The notes under the pieces: generated by a model
Database searches by the model: none
What the model was told of the DNA's origin: nothing
The model's input: the letters and a program-made list of their open reading frames with translations, nothing else
From: Mesostigma viride
Taxonomy: Eukaryota > Streptophyta > Mesostigmatophyceae > Mesostigmatales > Mesostigmataceae
Direction of reading: 5' to 3'
Length of the DNA stretch: 64,000 nt
Assembly: GCA_009746045.1 (NCBI GenBank)
Contig: RPFO01000026.1
Location: 919,353 to 983,352 of the forward strand
In this document: positions 25,190 to 36,592 of the stretch, one piece after another
Position numbering within the stretch: position 1 is the first letter of the stretch
Layout of the letters: every line of letters starts with the position of its first letter
Position numbers and translations under genes: made by a program

Positions 25190-26235
25190 TATTGTTTATA
25201 ATTATTATGATCATGAACCTGCCTTATTGCCAGCATGTGTTCAGCTAGACTGTGGCCACTTTTGGTGCCGTGATGCTACAGTCATACCGTTGGCAGCCAT
25301 TTTCCGTTTTCCTCAAGCGCTGGAATGCACAACTTCTCCATACTTATCCCGCCCGGCATGTCAGTGACCGTTCCCCAGGTATAGAACACTTCATGGCTTA
25401 TTCATACTTGCTGGTTTGGGGCAGCGTATTTGCTTCTATCACCAGCAGCGCTTCACCTGACACTTTCGTTTGACTGCAGAGCCCCAACGTGATGCCTTGG
25501 CGTTGGCGGTGGTCCTCAAGCGCGTACTGTCTGAAGGACAGTATCATGGTATGACATTGGTAAGCTTTTGCGTTTGGTTTTGGCAGAGCTCTTGCCAGCA
25601 GCCGGGGCAGAATAGCAGCAGTATTGTCAATACCTGTTCTTATGCTTGCTCAACACGATAAATCATGTAGTCTGTTTCTCTGATGAAGACATTGGTTGGC
25701 AGTCGTATCAATAGTGTTGCCTGCAATTTTCCCAGACCGGGTACGCCTGTATGGTTGGCGACTACGGTTACTAGCATTTCTTCTTAGAGCCCGGGAGTCA
25801 TGTTGAGATCAAGGTGACTAATGTGACATTGCTTTCTCTTTGCTAATGTTACTAGGGTTGTGGTGCCGGGATGCTGCATGTTGCTAACTGAGAAAAGCAG
25901 GATTCGTCCTTCAGAAAGAGACTAATATGACAGCAGGTAATATCTAGCACATCATCGTTCCCTTAGTGAACTCGTTGCATGTATACATCCTGCTTCCACG
26001 CTTGCTTCCTTGCTTTTGGTTGCTGGCTGGCCGGCCGGCTGGTTGGCGTGTATTGCTTGTTCCCATAAACATTTGTATACGTACACGCACGCTCATGTTG
26101 TCATGCACGCACAAGACCGCACCAAAGCAACCAACCAATGTAACAAGCTCCCATATCCCATGGTCATGACTCCCCACCCTACCCAACAGCTGCACCTCAT
26201 GCCCACTGCTTACACCATGGTTGTCATGCCAAACT
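25190..26235. other. no recognisable feature
   Basis: Unique-looking sequence between repeat copy A and the 9-bp array. Short open frames only; none shows recognisable similarity or a splice pattern. Confidence 0.4.
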
Positions 26236-26239
26236 GCTG

Positions 26240-26850
26240 CCATGGCCGTCATGGCTGTCGTTGCTGTCGTGGCTGTCGTGGCTGTCGTGGCTGTCGTGGC
26301 TGTCGTGGCTGTCGTGGCTGTCGTGGCTGTCGTGGCTGTCGTGGCTGTCGTGGCTGTCGTGGCTGTCGTGGCTGTCGTGGCTGTCGTGGCTGTCGTGGCT
26401 GTCGTGGCTGTCGTGGCTGTCGTGGCTGTCGTGGCTGTCGTGGCTGTCGTGGCTGTCGTGGCTGTCGTGGCTGTCGTGGCTGTCGTGGCTGTCGTGGCTG
26501 TCGTGGCTGTCGTGGCTGTCGTGGCTGTCGTGGCTGTCGTGGCTGTCGTGGCTGTCGTGGCTGTCGTGGCTGTCGTGGCTGTCGTGGCTGTCGTGGCTGT
26601 CGTGGCTGTCGTGGCTGTCGTGGCTGTCGTGGCTGTCGTGGCTGTCGTGGCTGTCGCGGCTGTCGTGGCTGTCGTGGCTGTCGTGGCTGTCGTGGCTGTC
26701 GTGGCTGTCGTGGCTGTCGTGGCTGTCGTGGCTGTCGTGGCTGTCGTGGCTGTCGTGGCTGTCGTGGCTGTCGTGGCTGTCGTGGCTGTCGTGGCTGTCG
26801 TGGCTGTCGTGGCTGTCGTGGCTGTCATGGCTGTCATGGCCGTCTTGGCA
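26240..26850 (+). repeat. 9-bp GGCTGTCGT array
   Basis: About 65 almost perfect copies of GGCTGTCGT, grading at both edges into GGCTGTCAT. The unit is a multiple of three, so five or six frames are open; these are not genes. Confidence 0.95.
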
Positions 26851-26859
26851 ATTGCCAGG

Positions 26860-29215
26860 GGAACTCGGTGAGTGCCAGTTCAAGATGCTCGAGGGCAAGT
26901 GGGCTAGGGCGTTTGGCAATGCGCACGCAGGTGCATGCCGGACACTTGTTCTTTGTAACGTAGTACAGGCAGTGCAGACGGGCTGGACATGCAAATACTT
27001 GCTGTCCTTAGCAAGTGGCCAGCCCAAGCAAGATGCACATGCATGCAACCCATCGCTGTGTGTAATGTCTTGTATCCACACTCCGTAGGTACCTGGCATG
27101 CACATGGTCTGAACTTGCAGAATTTCACTCCAACAACATGTGGCTGGCAGCAAGCATTGAGGTAACTGCAACTGTAAATCTGTAACGACTAATCTCACGC
27201 ATCCAGGAATAGTTGTCTCCATTATTGTATGGGAGGGAGGGGTAGGGTTGATAGGGATTCTACTTGGTAGGGTTGAGAGAGCACGAACGTGAAAAGATCA
27301 AGGAGACAACCAGCGCAGGCCAGAAATCGGGAGAATCCGGTCCATGGTAGCTCGAGCCTGCCGTTATCTTTTCCGCGTTTTCGAGTCGTTCAGGATGATG
27401 AATATGAAGTGAGACAACTATGCCTGGACGCATGGCGATCCAACGCCGTGGAAGGACTAGGGTAGTTGTCTGATAGGAAAGACGCGAAGGCCGCGGAAGC
27501 CGCGTGGCTATCTCTAGGAAGACCTGCATGGAGGGAGCTAGACAGAGGGTAGCGAGAAATGTTGATGGGGAAAACACACACACACATGCACACACACACA
27601 CATACACACACACACACGCCACCAGCAGCAACAAAAACAACCAAAACTAAGAAGGAAAAGAGGGAACACATACGCACATACACGAAGGGATCAGAATACA
27701 CGAAGGGGCTAAAATAAGAAGTAAGGAGTATACATTACAGAGGGAAAAAGAAAAAGGAAAAGGAAAGAAAGAAAAAAGAAAAGATTTAACGTAAATGGTA
27801 GTCATACGAACAATAATAAATAAAGACAAAGTAAAGAGTAATAATTATAACAAAAACCAAAATGGAATAAAGAATGCACGGAGATGGAATTAATTAATTA
27901 ATTAATTAGACTCGTGCTCCCGTTGGGGAGTCACGGAGCATTAACCCCGATGGATGGATGGGTGGGTGCAAACAGTCCTACCGGTCTAAGCTATCTACAT
28001 CAGCCACCTACGACATCTATCTAACAGCATTACTAACTACAACATCTATCTATACAGCATCACGCTGCCCTAGGGAGCTGTCTGGCGTGCCTCCCGCGGG
28101 TTTGCACACGCGGGCGCTTCCCCACAGGATGGAAAGCATGGAGATGGAAATTAATGTGTAGCCTTGTTTTGTTTAAGTGGTGTGTCTCACATAAGTCACG
28201 TGAACAAAATGGAACTAAGATTACGTGCACCATCTGCGAGCATAGTTGTCTCACTTCATATGCACAGCTATGATGGGTACTCTTGATACATGCTTCACAA
28301 GGGCAATGCATGTAGTGGATCTCTACCGGAACTGGCGGGGGGGAGAATCAGGCATACAGGCAATGCGGACTTCTCCATGGGATATGCAGATGGTATGTCG
28401 CAGTATTACTATGTTCTTGGGACATCAACTACAACAATAAAAAGTACAACAATAAAACAGCCTAGCATTTGGGTGTGCACTTGGTTGTCTTGAAGAAGAT
28501 GTCTTGAAGAAGATGTCTTGAAAAAGTTGTATACAGAGTAAGGGCGAGAAACCCACAGATACATGGCATTATTCCAACAAAGTGAATTACATGGTCACAC
28601 TCTAATGCAGCCAGCCAGTTCAGGATTGAGGTAGGCAGCACATGTGACTTTTATATGCTGGCCGTCAGGCTAGCTAGTTATTGGCGCGCAGCACCATCAG
28701 CTCAGCTGTGGCCAAGGTAATGGAAACACAGAACATCACTTGTGAACCGAATGTAGCACAGACATGGCTGTTCACATCAGCAACGTGAGAGATGCACATG
28801 ATGCCTGCAAGAAAGCCATCAAGCCACCGACATGCCAACGCAAGCCAGCAAACATGCAGCAAGCACAGCAAACACCTACCACAGTGATGATATCACACCC
28901 CCAATCTGCCAATCCCTAGATAGTAGATACCTAGCTGAGGCTGCGGGTGGGGCCTGCTCAGGTGTTCAAAGGCTAGGGTTGGATTCGGAAAATGTTGGGT
29001 GGTTACCTGCCAAAAATCGCCCCACATTCTGTACAGCACTTGAGTGCTCCGTGACCTCTCAACCGAGGCTTAGGTTCCATCAATAACTTGCGCCAGCAAG
29101 GCAAACAATTAAAGACAGCCACCAATGCAAGCAATACAGCTATGCAAATAACCCAGAAAAACAAGTAGGCACAAGTCAGCGATGCAAGCCGCTTTAGTCA
29201 GTCTTAATGCATGCA
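26860..29215. other. gene-poor stretch with short simple repeats
   Basis: Contains a (CA)n patch (27573-27617), an A-rich stretch (27720-27880), a TTAATTAATTAATTAG block followed by GCTCCCGTTGGGGAGTCACG (27891-27940), a GGATGGAT patch (27950-27968) and two or three GTCTTGAAGAAGAT units (28487-28525). No gene was recognised. Confidence 0.45.
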
Positions 29216-29235
29216 ATGACCTCCTTGTGGCGACA

Positions 29236-29765
29236 ACAAAGGGAGTCATGGCAGTCATGACAGCCATGACAGCCAAGACAGCAAGGACAGCCATGAAAGC
29301 TGAAAGCCATGACAGCAAGGACAGCCAAGACAGCACAAGGACAGCCGCAATGGCCATGACAGCCATGACAGCCATGACAGCCATGACAGCCATGACAGCC
29401 ATGACAGCCATGACAGCCATGACAGCCATGACAGCCATGACAGCCATGACAACCATGACAGCCATGACAGCAAGGACAGCAAGGACAGCCATGAAAGCTG
29501 ACAGCCATGACAGCCATGACAGCCATGACAGCCATGACAGCCATGACAGCCATGACAGCCATGAAAGCTGAAAGCCATGACAGCCATGACAGCCATGACA
29601 GCCATGACAGCCATGACAGCCATGACAGCCATGACAGCCATGACAGCCATGACAGCCATGACAGCCATGACAGCCATGATAGCCATGAAAGCTGAAAGCC
29701 ATGACAGCAAGGACAGCCAAGACAGCACAAGGACAGCCGCAATGGCCATGGCGGCAATGACTGCC
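29236..29765 (-). repeat. 9-bp ATGGCTGTC array, inverted relative to 26240-26850
   Basis: About 50 copies of ACAGCCATG on the + strand, interrupted by AAAGCTGAAAGCC and ACAGCAAGG variants arranged in higher-order blocks. The reverse complement, ATGGCTGTC, matches the edge variants of the array at 26240. The two arrays face each other inside the inverted repeat pair A/B. Confidence 0.9.
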
Positions 29766-29820
29766 CAGGAGCGAACAGTAACATCATCAACACAAGTATG
29801 CAACCATAACCAACACTAAC

Positions 29821-30663
29821 GCGTGCTTGATGGGCTCTCGCTCACCAACGCACCATCGGGACCTGACCCAAAGCAAGTCCGGTTTTACGCGCGCTCCTAC
29901 ATTCATCGACCAACGATGGACAACGCGGAAGAGTCAAGACAGCTCGCAGGAAAGAAAATAACACCAGCAACCCCGCTCGCCAGTTGTATGTTACAACTGT
30001 TGCCAGCGACCCCGCTCGCCAGTTGCATCTTACACTTGTTTATGGCGAGCAGAGTCGCCCGTAAGTCGCCTGGATATCGGTCCGCCTGGCGACATAACAA
30101 GGCAATATCAATCTTTTAAGTGAAAATGAATTGGCAGATGCAGCAATGCGAAGGAACAATCGATAGTAATGGCGTCACTTGATCTACTGCATTGGAACAT
30201 TCTGCCACGACAAACACGGTAAAGCTCTGGAGAAAATCCACGCTACAATGCCTCATTTATTGGATTGCAGGTAACGCTACCTTGTCATACTCTTAGCAAC
30301 AAGATATGGAAGCGTCAATCTGCGTTTAATAAACATCCTTGCCGCCCCCGTTAATTTCCGGAATATCCCTCCCGCTATGGCTGCCGGGGGTGCCCGCTGC
30401 ACTGTAACTTTGTCAGCAGCTGTCTCTGGCATAGGGTTTTAACAGCTTTTACCTGTACTTACGGCATGGCTACATTACACCTTTTGTAGTACACCTACCG
30501 ACGTGAGTTGAGGCTGGAGTCTGGTTTACGCTGGTTACGCAGACTTCCCGTCTGGATACGCCGCAAGGGCAGTCCACGGCATTCTTGGAGTAGCTCGCAA
30601 CCAGGCGCGGCGGCGATCCCCGGTCTGATTCTGGTCCGGGGGTGAGTTTTTAACTCATGAGTG
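29821..30663 (+). repeat. unclassified dispersed repeat, copy B
   Basis: The longer partner of copy A. It starts GCGTGCTTGATGGGCTCTCG, ends GTTTTTAACTCATGAGTG, and is followed by seven A residues. An internal pair of CCCCGCTCGCCAGTTG repeats lies at about 29971 and 30011. No ORF of note. Confidence 0.7.
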
Positions 30664-30817
30664 AAAAAAATAATCTCCACACAACACAAATACGCTACAA
30701 GTGATACACAAATACCGTACAAGTGATACACAATTGCAGCCAGGACATGCAACAGCGGGTCGCTGCGTAAGAGAGGAGCCTCGTTTAAGCCACACCTCGT
30801 TTAAGCCACACCCGAGC

Positions 30818-30848
<31 letters not shown>

Positions 30849-31039
30849 GGCGCACTTGGCATCGCGCTGTCTTGCGCAGACAGGCAGACCAACGGCACGC
30901 CGCGTCGAATTGGCTTCGGGCACCCGCGCCTGCCAGTTATGTAAGAGCTGATATTTTAGTGCCCGCAGCCACCAGCCGCCAGGGGTAAAGTGGTGCGCAC
31001 TCAGTGATTTCGAGTGACGTTGATTAACTGAAAACGGCC

Positions 31040-31469
31040 ATGGCGGAACGCTCGCCACGTTCTGCATTGTCACCCAGTGCGAAACGTGTTAAGCACGACA
31101 ATTTGAATTTGTCCATTACGCTTAAATGCGTTCATTGGGCTAAAATTCAACGATTGCATGAAGGTAGACACAGACAAGGTGTGTACTTGGGAGTTCACAC
31201 CTCTAGCCGGATACCCCACATGCTTCTCGATTTTTGATGATAAGAAGAAAGTCGGGACGATTTCGCAGGCCCATGCGAACGTCCTGAAGTCACTCCAGGA
31301 TGTTAAGGGGTTGACAGTGCTGCCTGCAGCAAGGGCTTCCAAAATAAAGAAATATTATTCATTTCAGGAATTCTTTTCCAGCCTCGAATGCGAGGACATC
31401 GAGCCGGAGGTGCGCAATGCTGTTGTCAGCTTACTTTCACGCCATGACCTCAAGTACGAAAACGTTTAA
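31040..31469 (+). CDS. unidentified small protein(s) in the 9.4-kb unit
   Basis: Two overlapping frames: 31040-31237 (65 codons, starting MAERSPRSALSPSAKRVKHD) and 31158-31469 (103 codons, containing FTPLAGYPTCFSIFDDKKKV, FQEFFSSLECEDIEPEV and a RHDLKYENV end). The second has normal amino-acid composition and looks the more protein-like. They may be one gene with a frameshift or a short intron. No family recognised. Confidence 0.35.
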
Positions 31470-31479
31470 CCTGCGTGCT

Positions 31480-32250
31480 TAGGCGACGAGACCTGCATGC
31501 CAGGTAATCCATTGTAATAAACGTGGTTATTTCGATAGACATGGCCGGTTCTTTGATCATGTGCGTGCAACGTTAACGTTATGCTTTAATAAATGACAAC
31601 ATACAACATGCCCAAACATTGCATCTTGACATTCGGCCTTTATAATGCTTGACAAGGCATGCCTTTAGAACTGGACCTTGTTATAATGCCGTCCTAGACG
31701 TGTGACGGAGACGGAAGGTAGCTAGTATCATGTCACTAGAGTCACTAGGAAACATTTGGACAAATGGCTTTTGATCATAAGGTGCCATGCTTCCACGTTC
31801 GTTGTCTCTTTTCATATGGTGTGCACCATTATGTTTAGTGAGATGCGCCATTATGTGCATGGATATATTCTGATTTGGCACGACGCAAAGGTGAAGCTAG
31901 ATGGATATATCATCAATGTAAGGGTTACATAATTAATTAATCCAAGGGTCATGCTCCTTGGCTCCCCAACGGGACCACATCTAACCCACTAAGTTATCCT
32001 AGTATATTACGTGCATTGATATTAAATGAGACAACACCACACTCTTGGACGCATAATCATTAAGTAGTCTAATGATTGTATGTGACAACATACTATTGTG
32101 AGCATCAATGGGCGTGCCATGCTTCCATGTTCGTAGTCTCTTTTCATCAATGGGACCATGAGTTTAATTATTATGAGCCGGGATGGATTTAAAAAAATTA
32201 AATTAAATTATAACATGTCTCCGTTGGGAGATCATGTAGCACATATTCCA
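31480..32250. other. no gene; dispersed AT-rich repeat fragments
   Basis: Contains AATTAATTAA patches, each next to a diverged GCTCCCCAACGGGACC or GTCTCCGTTGGGAGATCATG block (31930-31995 and 32185-32245). These recur at 27891, 36110, 41590 and 42170. Nothing else was recognised. Confidence 0.45.
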
Positions 32251-32334
32251 GGTTGGATGGGTGGTGTGGAGGAAGCCGCGTAATCGAACTAACCTAACTC
32301 TAAGCTATATCTAGTCTAGAAAAGCCTATCTACG

Positions 32335-34032
32335 CTACTCATCAAAACGGCTCCTCCGTTTGGGGGGAGGCGGCTTGCCCACAGGGGCTGGCGTGTGCGC
32401 CTTGACAATCTTCTTCCACCGCGTCTTGTCCTGCATGGCAGTCCAAAGACGGGAGAGAGAGTGGATGCGGTACTCAAACTGGGCTGGGACCACTAGGTCG
32501 TCCAGCAACATCTGGGTATAGGTCATGGCATGTTTCCCTACCTTTTTAGGAATGTTCTTGGGGCCAGGCCAGGTCAAAATGTGCCGCCCCGGTTGGCCGA
32601 GCCGCTGGGGACCGGCCAGACCAAGGGCGGTGTCGACCTGGCTGGTGCGAGCAAGATGTCCTACAAATGCTATCCTACGCTGTCTAATCTCGTCCGAAAT
32701 ACGCGGCATACCGTGATACAAAGACTCTAAGGACCTACGCTGAGAAAACCCGACATTCAGGACCTGTCGGAGCATCCGGGTTACCGTGCCGTCTAGCTTG
32801 GCTGCCAGTGTTGCCGTGAGTGTCCATGCCTCGGCGCCATACGTGAGCACCGTGAGGACGAGGACCTTGAAGAGCATGCGCTTGCGGTGCTCGTCCAGGC
32901 CCTTGGAGCGCCAGTAGGTGTTGAGCGAACGGAGCTTGGCCCAGGAAAGGCCGATGCGGGTGTCCACATCGTCGGCAGTGTCCGGAAGCCAACTCCCCAA
33001 CAGCTTGAAGCGGTCGCGGAGTGGGACCTCCGTCCCGTCTAGCAGGCGCGGCAGCGGTGGGCGACTGGAGGCCCCAATCACCATCGCCTCAGTTTTGACA
33101 CTAATCTCCAACCCCACCGCCCTCGCCTCCAGGCCCAGACAGTCCAGCCAGGTCTGAATGTGCTCGGGGCGCGCGATGAGGGTGGTGTCGTCCGCATAAA
33201 TCAGGTCAGCCAGGCGGTAACCCGTGCTAACCCCGCCGTGCCCACGCTCGTTAAGGATGTCCAAGCCTGGCTCGAACCCCTTAAGAGCAGTAAAGCGCGC
33301 ACGTGCCTGGCGCATGACGTGGTCCACGACAATAATGAACAGGTATGGAGACAGGACACAACCTTGCCACACCCCGTGGTGAAGGGGGAATGGTGGGGTG
33401 GTGCCTTCCGCAGTCCGCACTACTGCCTGTGAGCCCTCATACAGTCGGCGAATGGCAGCAATAAACGCTGGTGGCACGCGGTCCAGAGCTAGGATGGCCC
33501 AAAGAGCCTCCCAGAGGACCGTGTCAAAGGCCTTGATATAGTCAACAAAAATGAGGACCAGCGGCAAACTGTCAGGGGGAAGGCGACGCACCTCCTCCAT
33601 CAACCGGCGCGCGACAAACACAGCCATGACAGTGTTACGACCACTACGGAAACCCATCTGAGACTCACCCAGGTGTGGGTCCAGCGCGGCGCGGAGCCTG
33701 TGCAGCATCATGCGCATGAAGACCTTCAGCGCGGCGCTCTGGAGGCAGACACCCCGGTAGTTACCGGGGTCAGCAGCAGAGCCCTTCTTGTACAGCATGA
33801 CGCGGATGGCCGTCTGCCACTCAGCAGGCGGAGGCTCGTCAGAGAGCAGGACACGGTTGCAGAACGCCAGCAGAAGATCCCTAACCGCCAGATCAGGGGT
33901 CTTCAGCAGCTCAGCAGAAAGGTGGTCGGCACCGACCGCCGCATCGTACCGCAGGCGAGCAAGGGCGCCGTCCAATTCCTCCAAAGTGAAGGGGTGGACG
34001 ACGTCGTTGGTGGCAAGGCAGCCCTCCTTCAA
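32335..34032 (-). CDS. LINE ORF, C-terminal part: reverse transcriptase
   Basis: 565 codons in one frame (no ATG at the start; it continues the endonuclease ORF). RT landmarks in order: NYRGVCLQSA (residue 91), FVDYIKAFDTV (D164), GVWQGCVLSPYLF (221-232), LIYADDTTLI (catalytic YADD 279-282), then thumb and tail ALTYGAEAW-like and RRIAFVGHLART patches. The last residues are basic. All catalytic Asp residues are present, so apart from the upstream 4-bp deletion the RT looks intact. Confidence 0.9.
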   Translation of the reverse strand: MKEGCLATNDVVHPFTLEELDGALARLRYDAAVGADHLSAELLKTPDLAVRDLLLAFCNRVLLSDEPPPAEWQTAIRVMLYKKGSAADPGNYRGVCLQSAALKVFMRMMLHRLRAALDPHLGESQMGFRSGRNTVMAVFVARRLMEEVRRLPPDSLPLVLIFVDYIKAFDTVLWEALWAILALDRVPPAFIAAIRRLYEGSQAVVRTAEGTTPPFPLHHGVWQGCVLSPYLFIIVVDHVMRQARARFTALKGFEPGLDILNERGHGGVSTGYRLADLIYADDTTLIARPEHIQTWLDCLGLEARAVGLEISVKTEAMVIGASSRPPLPRLLDGTEVPLRDRFKLLGSWLPDTADDVDTRIGLSWAKLRSLNTYWRSKGLDEHRKRMLFKVLVLTVLTYGAEAWTLTATLAAKLDGTVTRMLRQVLNVGFSQRRSLESLYHGMPRISDEIRQRRIAFVGHLARTSQVDTALGLAGPQRLGQPGRHILTWPGPKNIPKKVGKHAMTYTQMLLDDLVVPAQFEYRIHSLSRLWTAMQDKTRWKKIVKAHTPAPVGKPPPPKRRSRFDE

Positions 34033-35810
34033 GGCGGGGACTTGGTAGTCCGCGGCCGAGGAGGGGGGCGCTGGCGGCGGCGGGGGTCCGGCGACCCCGA
34101 GGCGGGCGGCCGTCTCGGGGTGAAGCGGCGGGGGGGGGCGCGAGCCCCACCGGTCAAGGAAACATTGTGGGCCAACCAGCGGTCAAGGCTTACCGGCGCC
34201 GTGCCGTCCCCCGTGTGCTCCACCGGGGTGCGCTGCCGCCGGCCGCCGAGCCGGTCGAGGTGGTACCACATGTCCTTGCCCTGGTTGCGAGCCTGGCAGG
34301 CCTTGGCATCCGCGATGCACTGGGCCGCCTCCGCGTCCTGAGCGTGCTCGTAGGCCTCCACAAGGGCGGCCTTGAGCAATGGTTTCTGCAGCGGGTCCCG
34401 GTTACGCTTGAGGCGGTGCCGGGCGGCCAAGACCTTGGGGTCCTGGCGGTAGAGCGGGCCGGGGCGGCGGCGGGGCATGACCGGCAGGTGCCGGGCCGCC
34501 AGCAACGGGGCACGGGCCGCAAAGCCCGCAAAAATGGCTGCGTTGGGGGCACCATTGTCCAGCTCGTCGACGTCCGCCCGGGCGTCCAGTGCCGACAGGT
34601 ACTTCCGTCGGCACCAGTTCCGCTCGTGCTCGGCGTCCGTCCAGTCCTCAGGATCTCCCTTGACCGGACGTAGAGCAGACCAGTCAGGGCGGACCACTGG
34701 GGCGCGGCGCGCGGGGACGTGGAACCGGAGCCGAAGGGTCGCGCGCACCAACCGGTGGTCAGAGCACACCGTGGGCGTGTCAAACACTCGGGTGTCCAGA
34801 ACCGAGGTACACCTGGGCTGCCGTACCACCACGTAGTCCAGACAGGCCTGACGGCCGTTAGGGCCACGAAAAGTGACCAAGTCCTGGGAGGGACGTTGGA
34901 AGTGGCAGTTGACAGCAACCATCCCGCTATCCCGCAAAAAGGCAGAAAACAGGGGAGTGTTGTCATTAGCAGCAGTGTCAGCAGGCGCAAAGCGACTGCC
35001 AGCAGTACCCACGGGGAGCGTGGCATTGGCGTCTAGCAGCATAACCAAAAAGTGGCGGGCCGGGGTGGCCCCCTCAAGGCTATGCAAGTCCTCGAAGAAC
35101 TTCTGGCGTTCCAACGCAGGTAGACCACTATGGGGTGCGTAGCCCACCCCCACCGTGAGGTGGTGTTTAGACCGCCCCTCGACGGAGGTGAAGTGTGCTA
35201 CCATAAGGCGTGGCGTTAGAAACTTAAGCGTGCTGAGGCTAGCAACTGCCAGCGGCGAACACAAAAGACCAACACCACCTTGGCCAGACGTACCGCTGCC
35301 AGCGAAGAAAAACCGCCAGCCACCCGCCAAGCGATCAGTGCTCACCATGCCAAGTGGCACCGTGCGGCGGTGTTCCTGGACGCCTAATATAGACACACGA
35401 TGCTCAATGCAGAATGCGACTAGCTCCTCTACCCGGCAGCTATGGTCGTCATCTAGCAATGTGCGGGTGTTAAAAGTGGCAAGGGCCAAGGATGCCTGCT
35501 GGCCCACCAGGGGAGGACGACGATGGGTGATGGGGGTGGATGCGGCGGGGGGTGGAGGTGGGGGTGAAACGGAGGGGGGAAGGGAAGCGGTAGAAATAGT
35601 GCTTTTCATCGCATTTATTTTGTCCTGCAAGCGTAGGATGCGAGCCTGCCGCTTGCTCGGGGTATTCGGGGTTGGGGCTGATTGCACAACGCCGAGGCGT
35701 AGGTAATCTAGCAAACGTTGGGTTTTACGAATCTGACATTTGACAGATGAGGTTGTGGCCCGAAATACCGGCACCACCATGGCTTTCACCCGACGGTTAG
35801 GTCGAGGCAT
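34029..35810 (-). CDS. LINE ORF, N-terminal part: apurinic-like endonuclease
   Basis: 593 codons from an ATG at 35810. A basic N-terminus (MPRPNRRVKA), Pro-rich linker (residues 80-100), then an exonuclease-endonuclease-phosphatase fold with its usual landmarks: ATFNTRTL (N114), LGVQEHR (E146), VGYAPHSG, LLDANA (D260, N262), LDYVV and SDHRLV (D351, H352). Such enzymes nick target DNA for target-primed reverse transcription. The frame ends in a TGA that overlaps the start of the RT frame. LINE copy 1 has four more bases here and reads through, so a 4-bp deletion has split one ORF. Confidence 0.85.
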   Translation of the reverse strand: MPRPNRRVKAMVVPVFRATTSSVKCQIRKTQRLLDYLRLGVVQSAPTPNTPSKRQARILRLQDKINAMKSTISTASLPPSVSPPPPPPAASTPITHRRPPLVGQQASLALATFNTRTLLDDDHSCRVEELVAFCIEHRVSILGVQEHRRTVPLGMVSTDRLAGGWRFFFAGSGTSGQGGVGLLCSPLAVASLSTLKFLTPRLMVAHFTSVEGRSKHHLTVGVGYAPHSGLPALERQKFFEDLHSLEGATPARHFLVMLLDANATLPVGTAGSRFAPADTAANDNTPLFSAFLRDSGMVAVNCHFQRPSQDLVTFRGPNGRQACLDYVVVRQPRCTSVLDTRVFDTPTVCSDHRLVRATLRLRFHVPARRAPVVRPDWSALRPVKGDPEDWTDAEHERNWCRRKYLSALDARADVDELDNGAPNAAIFAGFAARAPLLAARHLPVMPRRRPGPLYRQDPKVLAARHRLKRNRDPLQKPLLKAALVEAYEHAQDAEAAQCIADAKACQARNQGKDMWYHLDRLGGRRQRTPVEHTGDGTAPVSLDRWLAHNVSLTGGARAPPRRFTPRRPPASGSPDPRRRQRPPPRPRTTKSPP

Positions 35811-36104
35811 GGTAGTGGAACGGGACTGTTTAGAGGCTGTCTCCGAAGCCTGTTAGCCGCGAGCCGACGAGGAAGGTTGTCTACCTACGGGCACCACCGG
35901 AGGCAGCACCTTTCCTGCTAGACACCTCACGAGACTCCGCTCCGGGGGTGTTAATCTGAACACCTTTAAGCTGCTTTCCCTCAGCCGGGATGGATGACAC
36001 CTACTTACATATATAATTTGCACCCGTAAGGTACAAAGGCAGGTGCCCGCCTCCCAAATGCCGGGGCACGTGAAAGAAATACGTGAAATAAGCTTTTACA
36101 CTAG

Positions 36105-36240
36105 TTAATTAATAGACTAGTTGTTTCCCGTGGGGGAAAGCACAAGCATTTTAATTAGCACTAACCAATTCATTAATTGATCTCCCAACGGAGTCATGTT
36201 TTACTTTAATTTGATTAATTAATTAGTTCATTTTAATTAG
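36105..36240. repeat. TTAATTAAT / CCCGTGGGGGAAAG dispersed repeat fragment
   Basis: AT-rich TTAATTAAT words surround a diverged TTTCCCGTGGGGGAAAGCAC block and an inverted TCCCAACGGAGTCATG block. Same loose family as at 27891, 31930, 32185, 41590 and 42170. Confidence 0.45.
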
Positions 36241-36245
36241 CACTA

Positions 36246-36588
36246 ACCATGCCATGCCATGCCATGCCATGCCATGCCATGCCACGCGCGGCGTGGCGTG
36301 GCGTGGCGTGGCGTGGCGTGGCGTGGCAAGGCGTGGCAAGGCGTGGCAAGGCGTGGCAAGGCGAGGCAAGGCGAGGCGAGGCGAGGCGAGGCGAGGCGAG
36401 GCGAGGCGAGGCGAGGCGAGGCGAGGCGAGGCGAGGCGAGGCGAGGCGAGGCGAGGCGAGGCGAGGCGAGGCGAGGCGAGGCGAGGCGAGGCGAGGCGAG
36501 GCGAGGCGAGGCGAGGCGAGGCGAGGCGAGGCGAGGCGAGGCGAGGCGAGGCGAGGCGAGGCGAGGCAAGGCAAGGCAAGGCAAGGGG
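36246..36588. repeat. pentanucleotide array (GGCGA)n with GGCAT, GGCGT, GGCAA edges
   Basis: About 68 pentamers in four ordered variant blocks: CATGC, then GGCGT, GGCAA/GGCGT alternation, long GGCGA and finally GGCAA. Open frames in all directions are artefacts. It truncates the gene that follows on the minus strand. Confidence 0.95.
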
Positions 36589-36592
36589 CTAA

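Larger units (their letters stand above)
32254..35870 (-). mobile_element. LINE (non-LTR retrotransposon) with AP-endonuclease and RT, copy 2
   Basis: A nearly complete minus-strand element of about 3.6 kb ending in GGATGG-type repeats at its 3' end. Coding consists of an endonuclease half (34029-35810) and an RT half (32335-34032). Domain order, the YADD motif and the C-terminal RRIAFVGHLAR patch fit RTE-like or related APE-type LINEs; the clade call is tentative. The 5' end is uncertain (about 35870). It lies inside the 9.4-kb TIR unit and is much better preserved than copy 1. Confidence 0.9.

Noticed and set aside
26010-27222. Long Cys-Arg-Gly, Trp-Leu-Ser, Asp-Ser-His and Ala-Thr-Thr frames
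   Set aside because: Artefacts of the 9-bp array.
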